Positions 27,336 through 41,310 of a stretch of 64,000 bases of DNA are shown in pieces. Origin of the DNA: Anisakis pegreffii. Taxonomy: Eukaryota; Nematoda; Chromadorea; Rhabditida; Anisakidae. Location of the stretch: positions 1-64,000 of the forward strand of contig JAPYMA010000929.1 in assembly GCA_035041965.1 (NCBI GenBank). Direction: 5' to 3'. The notes beneath the pieces are model-generated. The model was not told the origin of the DNA and did no database searches. It was given only the letters and a program-made list of their open reading frames with translations. Position 1 is the stretch's first letter. Each line of letters starts with the position of its first letter. A program made the translations under genes and the position numbers.

Positions 27336-30300
27336 TCATGAAGATTTTGTTGACGGTACCGTTGTTTCGGATGAAGTATCCGACGAGTTCATTGCCAAAA
27401 TCATTGGCACTGACAAATCTTGCAGATCCTGAAATCTTACACTACATATCCGTTGATCAAACGAAATCTACAGCAGCTTTGAAAAGTGACAAGAAATTTA
27501 TTTTTGATTAAATTTGAACCGCTTTTACGACTAGGTGATCGATGTCAATCATCATGATTCATAGCACAAGGTTGCTGAATGAAGCAACAATTCATAACCG
27601 TGAAGTATCGATTTAATGATGTGTTGCCATCGATGAAAAGACGCTTCAGTTTTGCCTTATTCATAATAGTGCTTGATGATGGAATGAATGCAACGTTATT
27701 AATTTTATAATACTCCAAGAATGTCACATTTGCATAAGCCAACGCATGAACTGCAAGCGGTTGTGGTAGTACCTGAAATCTGAATCGCGACTAGACAGCG
27801 ATTATTGCACAAGCATCTAGGGTTGCTCAATGAGCATCTAACTGATTTTGGTTGATAACATCTGGCAATTAGGCAATGAGCTGTCTCAGAAACTGAAACA
27901 GACAATTAGATGATCCAGCAAAAAAATCGACATTTTCAACTCATCAATAGTAGATGATTTGTTTCATCGGAAACTTTTACATGAGAAAATATCATTCGAA
28001 TTTCATCATTCTACTGATAGGAGGAGAACACATAAAATGCAAAATATGTGCAATTTATTGAGGAAAAACTACTGACCTCAGTATGAGTAACAATTGGTAG
28101 TACGTTTGTTTTCAGATCGTCTCCAAACATTCGTTTCACTTCTGCTAGTTCACGAATATATGGCCATCCTAACTCTTCTTCATCACTTTTCAAAACCAAA
28201 CTTATCACATCAAGTCGAAAACGGCCTGTTGTTGATAATTCCTGGATCAGTTTCTGTGAACACCTTACCCGTCTCACTTGCAATGCAGCATAACAATCGG
28301 TTTCACCTTACCTATTCAGAAATTTCAGTTTCGGAATCGTTCCATGTGAACTTCACGCATAAAAACGGTGCAAAAAATAATAATCGATCATGCGGATAAA
28401 TATTGAGCTATGATAAAACTGTTCTCATATCTAAGCTCACGATAAAATTATAGAGCACGGATCACCTTCAATGCTATCTTGGGTTGTGATCTAACTTGAC
28501 ACCTTTGTTTTTAAACTTGAGATTATTCATATGCGTTGCTAGCTCATTGACTTATCATATCGAGCATTAAATCCCCTCTCGCCTTTACACTGCAGTATCG
28601 TCGTATTCATCATCAACAATCAAAAGTTTAGCAAATAATAAACTTTAACGAACTTCTTCAAACCACTCTCTAATGATCGTTGATGTGCCCTTGTAGCCAT
28701 TCTCATCAATAACGCCTGGTGTATCCACAATCGCAATACTAAACGGTAAAATACTATTGTTGATTACATATTCAGTTAATATCACTGTAGGTGCGTCGTT
28801 TTCGGTTCGTAAAGTGAACCTGAATTTTATTTATATATGCGTACACTTCAATGGTTCTTTAAGCGATTCATCGAGTTCGCCAGTAATTGTAACTTGACAG
28901 ATTGATTGTTTGAGGAACAAAAAAGGAGTGTTTTCGATCAGAAGGACTTGCATTCAAGAATGACAAATTTTGGAAACATATATTTAGAAGAATTGATTTT
29001 TTATTCCAAATTGTTTCAAACAACAATTGCTTGACAGACTATTGATTGTCATATTGTTGAACGGCATGAATTTGTTGGAGGAGCATGACATTGTAATTAT
29101 AACAAGAAATGTTGAGAAAAGCAAAGGTTTGGGGAAATTTATGAAATTTGAGAGCAAATCGGTGATGCCACAAAAGTGTTCCACTAAGACTCTATCATAC
29201 ACAACGAGGGCTTGCAAAAAGGAAAATTTCAAGCTGTTCTGTATGAAATCAGATGAAAAGTTCGTATCCTTGATGGTTTCAATGGATTTTATAAAGAGCT
29301 AAGAATTGAATTTCGGTAGTTAATTTTCAGTTCTTATAAAGTAGTGCTACTAAAGGAATGCAATCGATAATGTTCTAAGTCAAAAGTAACCAAAAATGTT
29401 TGATTGTGGAATGAGTTTGAAATGACATGCAGTGTACCTGAAATTATTTTCTCGTTTTACATCGTACAAAAAATTGAGCATACTATCGATAACACTCGTT
29501 TTCCCAGCTCCTTTTGAGCCAAACAATAAGATCACCTGATATGAAATTGAAATGTTAATTGATACAGTAAACAGTTATTGGCTAAGAGATATTCTTAAAT
29601 GCTATAACAGTTCTATTCCGACGAATGAATATATTTCTATCGTTATATTCTGAGTAAACTATGTGGCAAATCTTCTCTGAAACACTGATTCAAAAAACTG
29701 CTTGAATAAAGAATCATCGAAGCGATGCGACGAATTAATTTCATCTAGAGTGAACGCGTTCCAAATATTCCGAAAAAAAAAGAAAACGATAACTACATCA
29801 AATTTCTTTTTTTTTTTGAGATATTACGCAACCTCAGTGCTGCACTGACAATGAAGGAACAATAACAATAACTTTGGAGCAATGAATGGAAATTGAAGTT
29901 ATCCTACTGTTCCTTTATTATTTCAATCATACCATCAAAACATTTCGAAAACACGAAAAAGATTTTTTCGGCAGCTCAATTCGGTTTTGAAAAAAAAAAG
30001 AATTCGTGATTAGTTGATTATGATTGAAGAATGTTTTCGGATCAGTTGAACAGAACGACTGTTAATTAATGTACTACCCGATCCCCGATGGAGTTCTCTT
30101 GCTCACCACCAATCACAACTTTACGAATATTCTTATGCTGACCATACTGCGAGACAATCCTCTGATACGGTAATATAAGTGTTACATCGGCGACATAACC
30201 AACCTTGAATTTTGCAGTGATTATAATATCAGTTCAGATGACATCTTATTTAACAAGTGGATTTTTTTAATCGTTTTTTTGCATGTTCAGATATTTTTCT

Positions 30301-31398
30301 CGCTAATACCCATAATCATGGTAAATATAGAAGAACATTATTAGTATATTTCAGAAATGTTCTTTAGTGACTGGTCCCATTTTGAACATCAGGTTTTTAT
30401 AGAGAGCTATGCCTTGGAAACGCACTCACTCTTCTTAGCACATTGCAAGATCTATGAACTGAGAGCAAAACAAATTTTCTTCTCAAGCACCACTCATTCA
30501 ATCATATTCAGTTCCGTAACCGAACGAGAGAACGCCTGTTTAACATCACGAAAAACAATCAGCAAACACCTCCGAATTAATCCCAATTTGATGAAATATA
30601 CATATGGATGGTTCTCATCAAACATTCAAATCATTAGATTGCAACGCTTAAATTCTTGACATTTAACACATATTCAGTAAGATAATAAGGAAAATTCCCA
30701 ACATAACATACTAAATAACACAAAATATGAACTTACGTTGCTACCAATAGCGAGTTGTCTCTTAGCAATAACACTTATCTTTGAGGAATTTGGTTCACTT
30801 ATCGTCACATTATTATTCTCTGGAAAATTTTTCAGTTAATAACTTGAAAATAAATTATTTCAAAGTCATCAACAATCAATTTACATACATCAGTTATCTC
30901 ATGAAAATATCTTTCAAGAATGGAGGAGTCAGTTCAGATGAACTCTGAGCGATTTAATAAAGAAAAGGGCAAAAATGAAAAAGGAAGATAATTTTTTTCT
31001 TTGATCTTAATCATTGATTCGAGAATGACGAATAACTAAACAAGAACAGTAAATGAACAATAAACAAATAAACAACAACATAACTAAAAATAATATTAGC
31101 ATTCTCATAAGTAAAAAAACAAAACTTTTTGGAAAATTTCATGTTTTTTTCTGAAAGCAACATTAAAACGTCAATTTCATTCAATCCCATTTGCAAATCT
31201 ATTCAGCTCAACAAGATTCAACTGCACTCAGTGCAAGTAAAGAAGTCAAAAACCATTCAAACCGTGTTTGAGGTAAGCGAAATTATTGATATGAAACCTG
31301 AATTTATACAAAAAAAACCAATTCAAATCATTTGCATCCAGTAATGAAGATATAAATATAAGAATGAAAACACGTATTTCATACCAACCTAAACTCAT
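27336..31398 (-). CDS. P-loop GTPase, septin/AIG1-like G domain, 308 aa
   Basis: Eight exons on the minus strand: 31398-31389, 30819-30737, 30203-30078, 29535-29438, 28819-28654, 28253-28077, 27772-27599, 27428-27336. All are in phase, for 308 aa. The first coding exon is only 10 nt (ATG AGT TTA G). The Walker A/G1 motif is FGSKGAGKTS at residues 78-87. The G2-region threonine is probably in DAPTVILTEY (114-123), and G3 is IVDTPGV at 136-142. The usual G4 NKxD is absent; the hydrophobic strand VLPIVTHTE near 212-220 occupies its place, as in some septin/AIG1-related GTPases. The first about 70 residues (QLAIGSNVGYVADV...) form an extra N-terminal region. The tail is Ser/Thr-rich, and no membrane segment is seen. 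The closest family and the cellular role are not identified. Confidence 0.8.
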
Positions 31399-33979
31399 TT
31401 GTTTGCGTTGTTCGTGTGCGTGTATCAACAAATGAACAAGATCAGTGATGACCGTCCGTCAAACAAGAACTAAACGAAAGTTTCACAAATCAACTATTGA
31501 TTCGTAGTGACGTTATAAAGATGGCAATTGATTTGATGATAGTTTGCTCGTTTAATTCGTAAAGCCCATACTGTGCAACACATTTCTCATGTTGACTTAA
31601 GCAGTTTTTTTTAATACTCTTCTTCTTATCGCAAACGTATACGTTTACAATGCAAATTTGCTTATTTGATTATACTGAAACCACAGTGAATAAATGGACA
31701 TACACATGTTGACAAGAATTTATTTATTTCACTCGTATTTACACAAATACAAATCAGTTTTACAAGAAAAAAAGATCAATCACTCAAGTTATTCGGAAGG
31801 AAATTACGAATTCGTTTCAATGAAACATTTTCACGTGCTATCAAACACCAGTTGATAACAAAATCATATATGGGTAAAATTCAATGGTAAGACTTGTTTC
31901 TTTATTACCGTTACCAAAATTGAAAAGAATGTTTGTCTCACTGAAATGTACTAAATCAAAAATAATGGATGTAGATCAGTGAAGGCGGATTACACTATTA
32001 ACGACTCTAGAAATTTCAGTTCTAAACCAACAAAGATCTTCACTTGGAACATTAAACAGCGATGCGTTTAGGCCTTTTCAACAATACATTATCGTTCACA
32101 GTTTAAAATATCACTTGAATATCATTAAAATATTTCTTGACAGGAATGAACATATATGCGTGCAATGACGTAATAGAAAATAAACAAAACGAATTGATAA
32201 TTTTAGCAAAAGAAAAAACGTTCCAATGTATCACATAAAGGAAATCAAGACCGGAAACGAAAGCCGTTTGATAGAACGATCTAAAAATATACGGAGAATA
32301 AAAGTTTACATGCGCTGGTCTCTACCCATCTGTTTCATGCCACCAAGGAAGGTTATAAACGATACCAAAATTTTATGATACTATTCACGGCTGAAGGCTC
32401 GTGATTTTGCCTCTCAAGAGCAATGCGCTAATAATCCCCCATCATGCATAGTTTTATGTCATCACAGCTGAGTGTTTCATGGCTGTCAGTCAGTCACTGT
32501 CGACCCGTTCCCAGCAGAGATTTTCTCCGTTGCATTGGGTATTTGATGGTTCGCTGTAACCGTCGAAATTTGATAGTTATCTTCATTCCAGACACTTCCC
32601 GTACAGTACTTAGCTTTTAATGCAGCAAAAAGATGATTGTAAACATATTTCTCAAAAGAGTTTAGGCGGTCAAATCATGAAATGCTGGTCGTTGGTACGC
32701 TTGAATAAGAATTCATCTTTTTCGATATTTATACGGTCTCCTAGTAATGTGAGTTCAGAATTCCTACAGAACCAGTGCAAAATTTTTTATTGCAGCAGTC
32801 GTATGGACTGACCTCATAGTAATTTATATGTTGTACCATAAATCTGTTATATAGCTATATGATCTATGGGACTCTTTCAAAATGATGCTAGGGAATCGGT
32901 TCCAAAAGGATCAATTCCGTTTTGATTCAGCTACTTCCTCAGCGATCGAAACAGCGCATTCCGTTTGACGACATTGTCTGTGATGAACGCTCGCCCCTTT
33001 TTATTCGTTTCCAATCTCTTTTGAAAAATGCATTTATGTGTGAAAGGCGTTAACAGAAGGCAGCACCAAGAATGCGTTTAAAGACTGAAACAAATCAAAA
33101 ATACAATGCAAACATGTTCTATAAAACTTTTCATATCTTACAGACTCGTGCGAAAATTCCCAAACATCTTCTAGTAATACGAACCTTCTAGTAGTCTTCG
33201 GTCTAGTGAATACCAATTGACTTCTAGTCATCTCACAACCAAATGAATCAATGTCTGAATTGAATTAAAGCTCGTAAACGATAGGTTTTTTCGTTCATAT
33301 CACATTAATTCTTTACTCACTTCTCAGTCTATTGCTGTGCGAGCGACATTCACCAGCTAATATGCAATATCAAAAACCATCGTTGAATTCCAAATTGTTA
33401 AACATCAATTCTATTTTTGTTGCACGATTATACTGTGCATCTCATATTAACGACTTTCAGTGCTGGGCATTAATTACTGCACAATACGGCTCATCTTCAA
33501 ATAAGACATAGTCCGTAAACATCACCCATTAATGTAGAATTAAGGAACTGAATAGAGAAAATACGTGATAGGAATGTATGTTTTAAGAAGAAAAAAGGTG
33601 ATATAAGCTCCACGTAAGTTTCGGACATTCAAACTTTCATGGAAATACATTTGTCACAAAATGTGATTCAAATCTGACTTATCGAGTCATTTAATGGACA
33701 TTCACCAGTGATACGCTCTTATTATAAATTCCGTATGTAAAGGTTTGCTTTTTTCGTTCGATATTTCATTGCAATTGATTTCGAGTAATAAATATATCCG
33801 ATAATAACTGAACGCAAAATCAACACAAAGATTTTAGAAACGGAAGTAACGTACTATTTACATACTATCACAATAGTGAGCGAAGAAAATGAACAGAAAA
33901 AATGCAAAACGATAGAACAAAATGACATTTTTGAGATCGTTAGAAGCAATCGTTCGCGATTAATATTCGAAAACAGAAT
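31399..33979. other. Intergenic, no supported gene
   Basis: This lies between the GTPase start and the TMEM230 stop on the same strand, so it should contain the TMEM230 3' UTR and GTPase upstream sequence. A short plus frame begins at ATG 32488-32490 region (MAVSQSLSTRSQQ...), followed by a possible donor, but it has no partner exon. Nothing else is convincing. Confidence 0.4.
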
Positions 33980-35711
33980 TCAATCAAAATCTGGAATGTC
34001 ATCGAATGAAAAACCTCTGTCACCTTTGAAGGCATGATATGCAATACGTACATGATATGCACCCGGTATGAACATAATCACTCCAAGCACAAGTATTGGC
34101 AAAATACGATCACGATGCTGAATGTATCATAACATTATCAAAAGAAATCTTGAACAGATTATGAATAATGTTAGATCAATTAACTAAAGTGTATGCATAC
34201 ATTTTAGCTTCAGTTCCTGTTCTATTCGATGATAACATATGAATTCGATTCAATTGTTGAAAAAAAAACAGAATGAAAACTGAGGAACGTTGAATGAAAT
34301 ACAAACTTTGCGGAAAACCAGATTACGATTAAAATTATCATGTGAATGTAGGACCAAAATTCGGACACTGTAGGAAAAATATCAGTTTCATATTTCACGA
34401 AATCACCTCATTTCACAGAAAAAATTGGATTCATTACGATGGTAGGTGAGCTAATCGTAAGGAACGAGCGATCAAACGATTGCTTCAAGAAAGAACGAAA
34501 ACGTGAACAATCTATTTGTCTGTGCAGCTAATCTTTAAATGTTCCCATCGTCAGTCAATGATTTGACATTGACGAATATTCAGATCGAAAAAAACTGTTG
34601 AATCGGCTTCATTTCCCGAAAACTTATGTGAAGTCGACAGCACAGACTAAGGATGCAATAAACTGAATTTCATAAAATGACTGCTTGTTAATGTGTTACA
34701 AGATGCTCGTATAGATCCATTTCAATTGTTTTGTTCACTGACGGTAAACATCAAATGTGAACATATTAGTTAGCCGACTAATAAAAATTGCCATTTTACA
34801 AAGAAAATGAAAGAAATGAACTACCGATGTTTCCACAATGCCACTGAACATAAGAAGGCTTGACAGTATGAGAATAAGGCCAATCACGAAAAGAACACCA
34901 GCGAGTAAGAGAGCCTTCCATGGAATTTTACTGGCCGGTATACTATACTGCAATGAACGGATTTACAAAGCTTTAGGCAAAATTGATGTTTCAAAGGACA
35001 CAACTTCAAGAAGCAAAGAAGGTTTGCAAGGAAGCTTATTGCAAAATCAGATGTAATTCATCGAAAGCATAATAACACTTAGGTGATTTGATTGGAACTG
35101 ATTTGAGAGATGATGTGAAAGGTGTATGTTAGGCTAAAACCTTCCATATCAAAAACGCCCGTCGCAAAACCCGGAGGAGTTTAAATAGACTTAACTTCAT
35201 CTCTCAGTTGCTGTTGGATTACTTTCAAGCTCAGTTTGGTGGAAGTTTATCTGGAGATCAATCCAGGTTTTGATTGAAATCAACTTAGATTTATTTCGGG
35301 TTTTGTTTAAGTAGTGATGTTTCTAGCAGTGTGCATGAGATAAGTGGAATGGCTGGCGGCCCAGTACAATGAGTGAGTATTCAATTTGCCCAGGAAAACA
35401 TAGTGATTTCTATTCATCCAGTTCACGCTTGAACTCAATTCATGAACTTTGAAAGATGCGTGCCTTGATGAACAACACACGGTAGTAACTCGAGGGATCC
35501 AATTTTTTGAAGACTGAACTAAAACCCTCAAAATGCGAACAATTGTTGAAAAACGATCAACAATGACATGAACAATGAAGCTTTTCTACAGTAAAACGAT
35601 CTACTTAAATACCTGCATTTCACTAAATCCATTATTAAAATCCTGATATGTCGATTTACGCGGTTTTCCAATTGGTTGATTCTGCACAACATAAACAGCC
35701 GATCGTGTCAT
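33980..35711 (-). CDS. TMEM230 orthologue, 119 aa
   Basis: Three exons on the minus strand: 35711-35613 (33 codons from ATG), 34947-34825 and 34117-33980 with stop, all phase 0. The product is 119 aa, close to human TMEM230 (120 aa). Two membrane segments are seen: one after the [14 protein letters not shown] motif (about residues 40-65) and one within [18 protein letters not shown] (about 79-97). The family C-terminal signature [19 protein letters not shown], ending IPDFD, is present. Known family role: a two-pass membrane protein of secretory, synaptic and recycling vesicles involved in vesicle trafficking. No truncation or frameshift was found. The first intron is about 660 bp and the second about 700 bp, both with standard GTAxxx donors. 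Confidence 0.94.
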
Positions 35712-36958
35712 TTCTACATCGACTTTTCACTCACGTTATCACTGGAATGAATAATCGCATCATTGCGATCACAGTGTCATTACAAGACTTTCTGTGACAC
35801 GAAAAATTATAATCGATCAACCCAACGACGTTTCATTTTGCACTGCAAGCTGATTGGGCAACCTAGAAATTCACAGACTAGGCCTCTCCCACCAGTCAAA
35901 CTGATTCAGAAGGATATGACGAACAAAACGAACATAAAATGTCGTAGTGAATCCATTTAGTATTAAATAAACAGACGAATGGTATTCCTCAATTTTCTCC
36001 AATTCTGTTTTTCACACCGCAAAGAAACGTTCACCGAATCAATGTATCATTTATTTTCGCATGATTCAGCACTAACTCCAACAATAATGTTTTTGTCAGT
36101 GCATTATTTGAAGAGGAAGCCGAGGGCAGATGCAATTTGTCGTATGGTTCAGTGCGGTTATCAAAAGCTGTGCATTTGCATCGTGTGTGGTCATAACCGC
36201 AAGCGATCGCTGCAAAATATTTGCATGGAAATTCATTTGTAATACTGCTTTGCCATTGCAAGTATATTGCTCGTTTGAACACGATGCGATTGCGTTGCAA
36301 ATACTGGTTTGCGTACTGAGAAAATCAGCTATGATGTTGACATATGAATGATTTATGCTCGATGAAACGTAAGGATAATCGTTGTGAGCGTAATTGCATG
36401 GTGGAGATAATTTTGTGTGGAACTAAATTACAAAGTTCAATTCTGAAAATGATGATGTCACACTGATTAGTTCTAAGTTTTTAACTACTCTCATTTGAGC
36501 ATGTAAATTGAAGTGAAACTGCATTTCAAAGATCATTTTTCCCGCATGCGAATTTACAAAATTGATCAAATATTCCTGTTTTTAAAAGTGCTTTTGTTCA
36601 TTTATTCAAAATATGTTCATGCGTTTGGAAAACGTGATTTTGACTTGGGTCATTATCGCCGAAAAGCATTACTGAACGCTTGAATATTCCGTGCAATTCT
36701 GTAAAACTATCATTGAATCATCTCGTCGAATACAAGCGAATTTGGAGAAAAGATTTCCTTCCAGAAATATAAAGATGGTATCGTTCGGATTCAACGATAA
36801 TAAATGATAATTCAATGAGACAATCATCAACTCTTTTTGAAATGTTGAATGCGGCGATGACATACAACGGGTACGATTAGTTCTGAAGGAAAATTAATAG
36901 AACAGACATAATCTTGCATTTATCAACCAATCATTCCATCTTAAAGTTCATTTCGCAG
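35712..36958. other. Intergenic, no supported gene
   Basis: Upstream side of TMEM230. Overlapping frames on both strands at 35979-36351 shadow each other and lack splice support. A minus frame at 36863-36669 has protein-like composition (LNPNDTIFIFLEGN) but no start context or partner exon. Confidence 0.35.
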
Positions 36959-38056
36959 ATGGCAACTAACTGTAGCGCTGAGATCACTGGAGTTGAAAAT
37001 GAAGCGAAACGTTTAAAATTTCAAACTGATCCACTGACAGAAAGTGGTTTACTTTATAGCGGCCAATCAATTATTAATGAACAAAAAATTTCAACCGCTG
37101 CATAAATATAAGGATATAGGTCAGCTTTGAGCAGAGACTGCAGAAATGAAATTCATTTTCCATTTTTGTGGATGGATTTGTTGCACGATCCATCTGGAAT
37201 TTTTGCACCAATCCAAAAATATTTAAATATCGATACCGTCCAACAGTGACTAATCTGCGAACAACAAGAAAGCACTACAGTAGAGCTGTTTTTTCAAGCA
37301 CATAACAATATGAACTCTATTTCTCACGCAATTATTTCGTTTTTCATCGGATTCCAAATGAAAACTTCCGAATTTCAAAGAAATTAACACATGAATGCGA
37401 ACCTTAAAATGTTGCCAACCGCGACGTACACATATTTTATGACCGTGATGGCATCCGAACGAAATTTCATGTCGATCAGAATCCGACCGAGTTCACATTC
37501 CGACAGTCGGAGTTCCAACCGAAATTTGTCGGGTTTTTCAGACTAATCATCGGTCGGACGCCATCACTATTGTGCAGTGCATGCGCATATGTAGTGTTTG
37601 TAGGGGTTTTTGAAAAAAGAGTCATTTTTCTTGTTATTATTGGTTATATCACTATTGACCTTTACTCAAAATTGACATAACATCAAACGTGAATGCCATT
37701 GAATTTTCAATTCTCCATGTTCCACCTACCTACTCTGATTCTGAAAACTGCAACACCGTTTCAGTATTGGAAATTATCATTAATTTTCTTTGTTTTCCAC
37801 AGTTCCAATCAGAAAGATGCTAAAACTCATTGATGGTTTGCTACGTTTTCTTCGCTCTTATTTAGTGTTTCATCTAGCATTTATACGAACAGCATTCATC
37901 ATATATGTAGTCGTAATCAATGTTACGAAAGTAATGGTCTGCTTCTCGCAACAATTCCGAAACGAGACAATACATGAAGGAATGGCCAACCTCCGTCTCG
38001 AATGTTTGAGACGAGAAGAGATGAGACGGAAAAATCCGTTTTTAAAACTATTATGA
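36959..38056 (+). CDS. Tentative small membrane protein, two exons, 113 aa
   Basis: The model is exon 1 at 36959-37046 (ATG directly after a TTTCGCAG acceptor; MATNCSAEITGVENEAKRL...) joined to exon 2 at 37803-38056 after TTTTCCACAG. The phases fit and the sum is 114 codons with stop. Exon 2 encodes a long hydrophobic stretch (VFHLAFIRTAFIIYVVVINV) followed by a charged C-terminus (LRREEMRRKNPF). Alternatively exon 1 continues unspliced to a stop at 37105 and is a separate short frame. No family is recognised. The intron carries a MITE-like element. Confidence 0.33.
37445..37567. mobile_element. MITE-like element, copy A
   Basis: The ends are inverted repeats (GTGATGGCATCCGAACGAA against GTGATGGCGTCCGACCGAT). 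The interior is rich in CCGACCGA, GTCGGA and ATCCGACC words. At about 123 bp it is the shortest of three related copies in the window. Confidence 0.75.
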
Positions 38057-40936
38057 ATCCAGATATTCCTTAGCATTGATCCTTTTCAAAAGACTCAACA
38101 AAGTTTCGAAACCAGAATTACTTCTCATTCTTCGAAGTAGAACAAACGATATCAATTAATGAAAACTTTATCAACAGTTCCAAAAATTAATGGATTGTTA
38201 ACAATAATAAAAGTAACAATATATCTGTAGATGTGTTTCAAAAAATTAATGAATTGTCGTCATAGAACAATTAATAATGTTGAACGAATTGCTTGAAAAA
38301 TTTTGAAAAAAAACTCAAGAAATTTCAAGTGAAAACATCAAGAAATTTTTTGGGCAAAAAGTTTCGAGAAAGAAACAGATTCCTGAACTGAACGGATCGA
38401 ATTGGTTGAAAAGTGATTTTCCGAAAAGGATTAAATTTTCCAGTCAATAAAGTGATTATTGAGAGATCATTTCCACACTAAAAACTGGACGGATATAAAA
38501 CTTTTTGTAAACATCCTTCAACAAAACAAGAAGTTCAATCCCCTACTATATACCCTCATACATTAACTCATTATGACATCAATAAAATAGCTACTTCAGT
38601 ACCATCACTTGATCGTAGTGTTGTGAACGAGGATTTCTCAACTATAAACAGTGACATGAGGTAATGGTCTACATATTCGCAGTCAGAGCGACACCCTAAT
38701 CCAGAGTCGTAAGAGAAACCAATCAAAAACAAAAACAAATCCAAATTATCATGTTGTGAACGGTGATAACCCTTTAAGGATGAACATTTTGATACTATAA
38801 CAGAGCCGTGAACGAGGAGGTGCAAAAGAAGTACATATTTGGAATTGGTGCAAAAAACTGACCCAAAACCGATGAAACAGCTACTGTTGGGCAGTATCGA
38901 TTTATAAATGTATATTTTCGCAGTGATGGAAAATTATAACCAAAATTTTGCATCAACTCCGTTCACAAAAATAAAAATTAAATTTCATTTCCGCGATCTC
39001 GGCAAAAAACCTTCGTGACCTAATTTCTCATATTTATAAACCAGTTTGAAGAAGGTTAATTTTTGTTGGGCAGTGATACTGTAAACAAAATCAATCAATA
39101 TGTTTGGCAGTATCGAAAAATGAATGCAATTTGTACGAAATGATTATTGACCATCGTTTAACGTTTCTGTCATAACAATCAGACTGTTTAAATCGCACTG
39201 AAATATGACTGCAGATTTTACAAGAATGATGATATAGGCAGCTAATTTATGACAAATGTGAAACAATCTTCTGTGCTTCTAGAAATATACAAAAACGATG
39301 CTAACTAACATGATGAATAACGAGAACAAAAAAACAACAAAATTACTACTTCGCTGTTTGTTACATTGATCACATAATTTTCAAAAAAATTTATTCGATT
39401 TCACAATCCATTTGATATGCGATATGATAGATGACTTTCATGAGCATCATTCCACATCTGAAACAGGCATGATTAACAGTTGCAAATAAGTAAACATTGT
39501 TGCTCGACTGTGTTCAAAATCATAAACATAACGTCACACTAATCGAACTATCATTAACAGCATTTAGCGTCCTACAGAGCACATTAGCCGTCGCAATCGA
39601 ACACCATCATTTCATGAAAATTATTCGCTTCCGAACACGAACACTGATACAACAAACCGCTTATAGTTCACGAACAGTGACTAACATTACCGCAGTGAAC
39701 AGAAATTGTTGAGTAGATAATTGTTTGTTAATCGCATTCACCAACTGATCTCACTTAACTTCCCAAACAATGAAGGCAAAAAAATGCAGCGAAGGACAAA
39801 ATCCTCGTCTAATTACAGGAACATTTCAACGAAGAATTTTCTTCGCTATAAGAAAAAAACTGATGCAGGAGGTCCTCAGAATTTTTTTTAAGCTCAAAGA
39901 GGGAGAGGAAGGGGAGCGAGTAGACCGCAATCAGTGACTGAGACTTCATTTTAAAGTGATTAAGGGACGGGAAGATATCCCATGTGGAGCAACGTACTGG
40001 ATGGAGATGGATGTGTAATTTGTTTTCTCGCCCGTGCCGACCTTAACTGATGTTGCACCAGCATTTCAATAGTTTCTGGTTTCATCAGCAGTGAGCAATA
40101 AAAATGTATGTTTAGGACAGTAAAAATGACTTCAAATGCTCAAAAAATGAATAATTTTTCATACTCATCATCAAATTATAAAATTCTTCTAGAAAGACGC
40201 TCATTCCCGTATTTCCTACAGCATAGGTCGTCCATGTTAAAACAACCTCTCCAACCCACACTCTCCTTGAAAAATCATAGGGGCAGGCATTTTATAGACT
40301 CTCGAGCAGGTCTTTTTCTGAAAAATGCAGAAATGGAAGGACTCATAGAAGTGTCATGAAAAGCTATCGTACGAACGCTATGAATTCATACAGTGAAAGG
40401 AAATACAAAGAACTTCTACAAAAACACCGAAAGAGTGTCACGCAGCAAATTTTGGTGCATGTACTAATTTGAAGGAAGACAGATTGCTCTGCAGAACATT
40501 CTACTGCTTGGTACAATGCAACACAAAAACAATACATTAAAGTTCGTAGAATGAAGTGTACCCAAATCTAGATCAAAGCAACGCTCGTATACATCAAAAA
40601 GTTGAATTTGACCAAAGTCTGGTTTTGTAAATATTACTTCGCTCCAAAAAATGTGCTTATCGTCGTGAGTAATTGACCACGGAAATAATGTTTTTTTCAT
40701 GCATCAATAGGTGATATTTCAATGATAAATTCTGAACGGGTTCCGATATTTCACAGCCTTTAAATTGCTTGCTGAAAGCTCGACGTTTTCCAAGTGACTG
40801 GCTGAAATCGAACATCTGCTGCAGTGACCTAAATAAACCTTGCCCGATAATTTATGCATGATCAGAAATTCTTTAGCAAAAAAAGTGACCGAAAATATGG
40901 ATAGTGTGCACCCGAAACGCTCGGCATACGAAATCA

Positions 40937-41113
40937 ATGATGGTAACCGACCGAAGTCTAATCGGTGAAATCCGACGAATTTCGCTCGGATTTCTGAGAT
41001 TCGGATTCCGATCAAAGAATTGCGAAGCTTGGTTGAAATACCAAATTTCCGAATGTTGAAAAGTCGACTCGGTCAGATTCCGACAGAACTCTAATTTTCT
41101 TCAGATGCCATCG
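40937..41113. mobile_element. MITE-like element, copy B
   Basis: It begins ATGATGGTAACCGACCGAAG and ends with the inverted, diverged GATGCCATCGC. The interior carries TCGGATTTC and CCGACxGA words shared with copies A and C. It abuts copy C almost head to tail, with only 9 bp between them. Confidence 0.75.
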
Positions 41114-41122
41114 CTATAATTA

Positions 41123-41310
41123 ATGATGGTAACCGACCGAAATTCGGTCGGATTTCGATCGCATTTTGGTCGTAACTTTTTTAGATCTTCAATATTTTTC
41201 CGAATTCAAATTTCACAATTCTGGACTTCGATCGCATATCGGAGTGTGGAATTTCATAGCTTCAAAGAATGGATTCCGATCGAACCCAACCTTCGTTCAG
41301 TTACCATCAC
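41123..41310. mobile_element. MITE-like element, copy C
   Basis: It starts ATGATGGTAACCGACCGAA and ends with the inverse of GTGATGGTAACTGAACGAA. The left end also contains a short perfect inverted repeat, CCGACCGAAATTCGGTCGG. Non-coding; about 188 bp. Confidence 0.8.
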
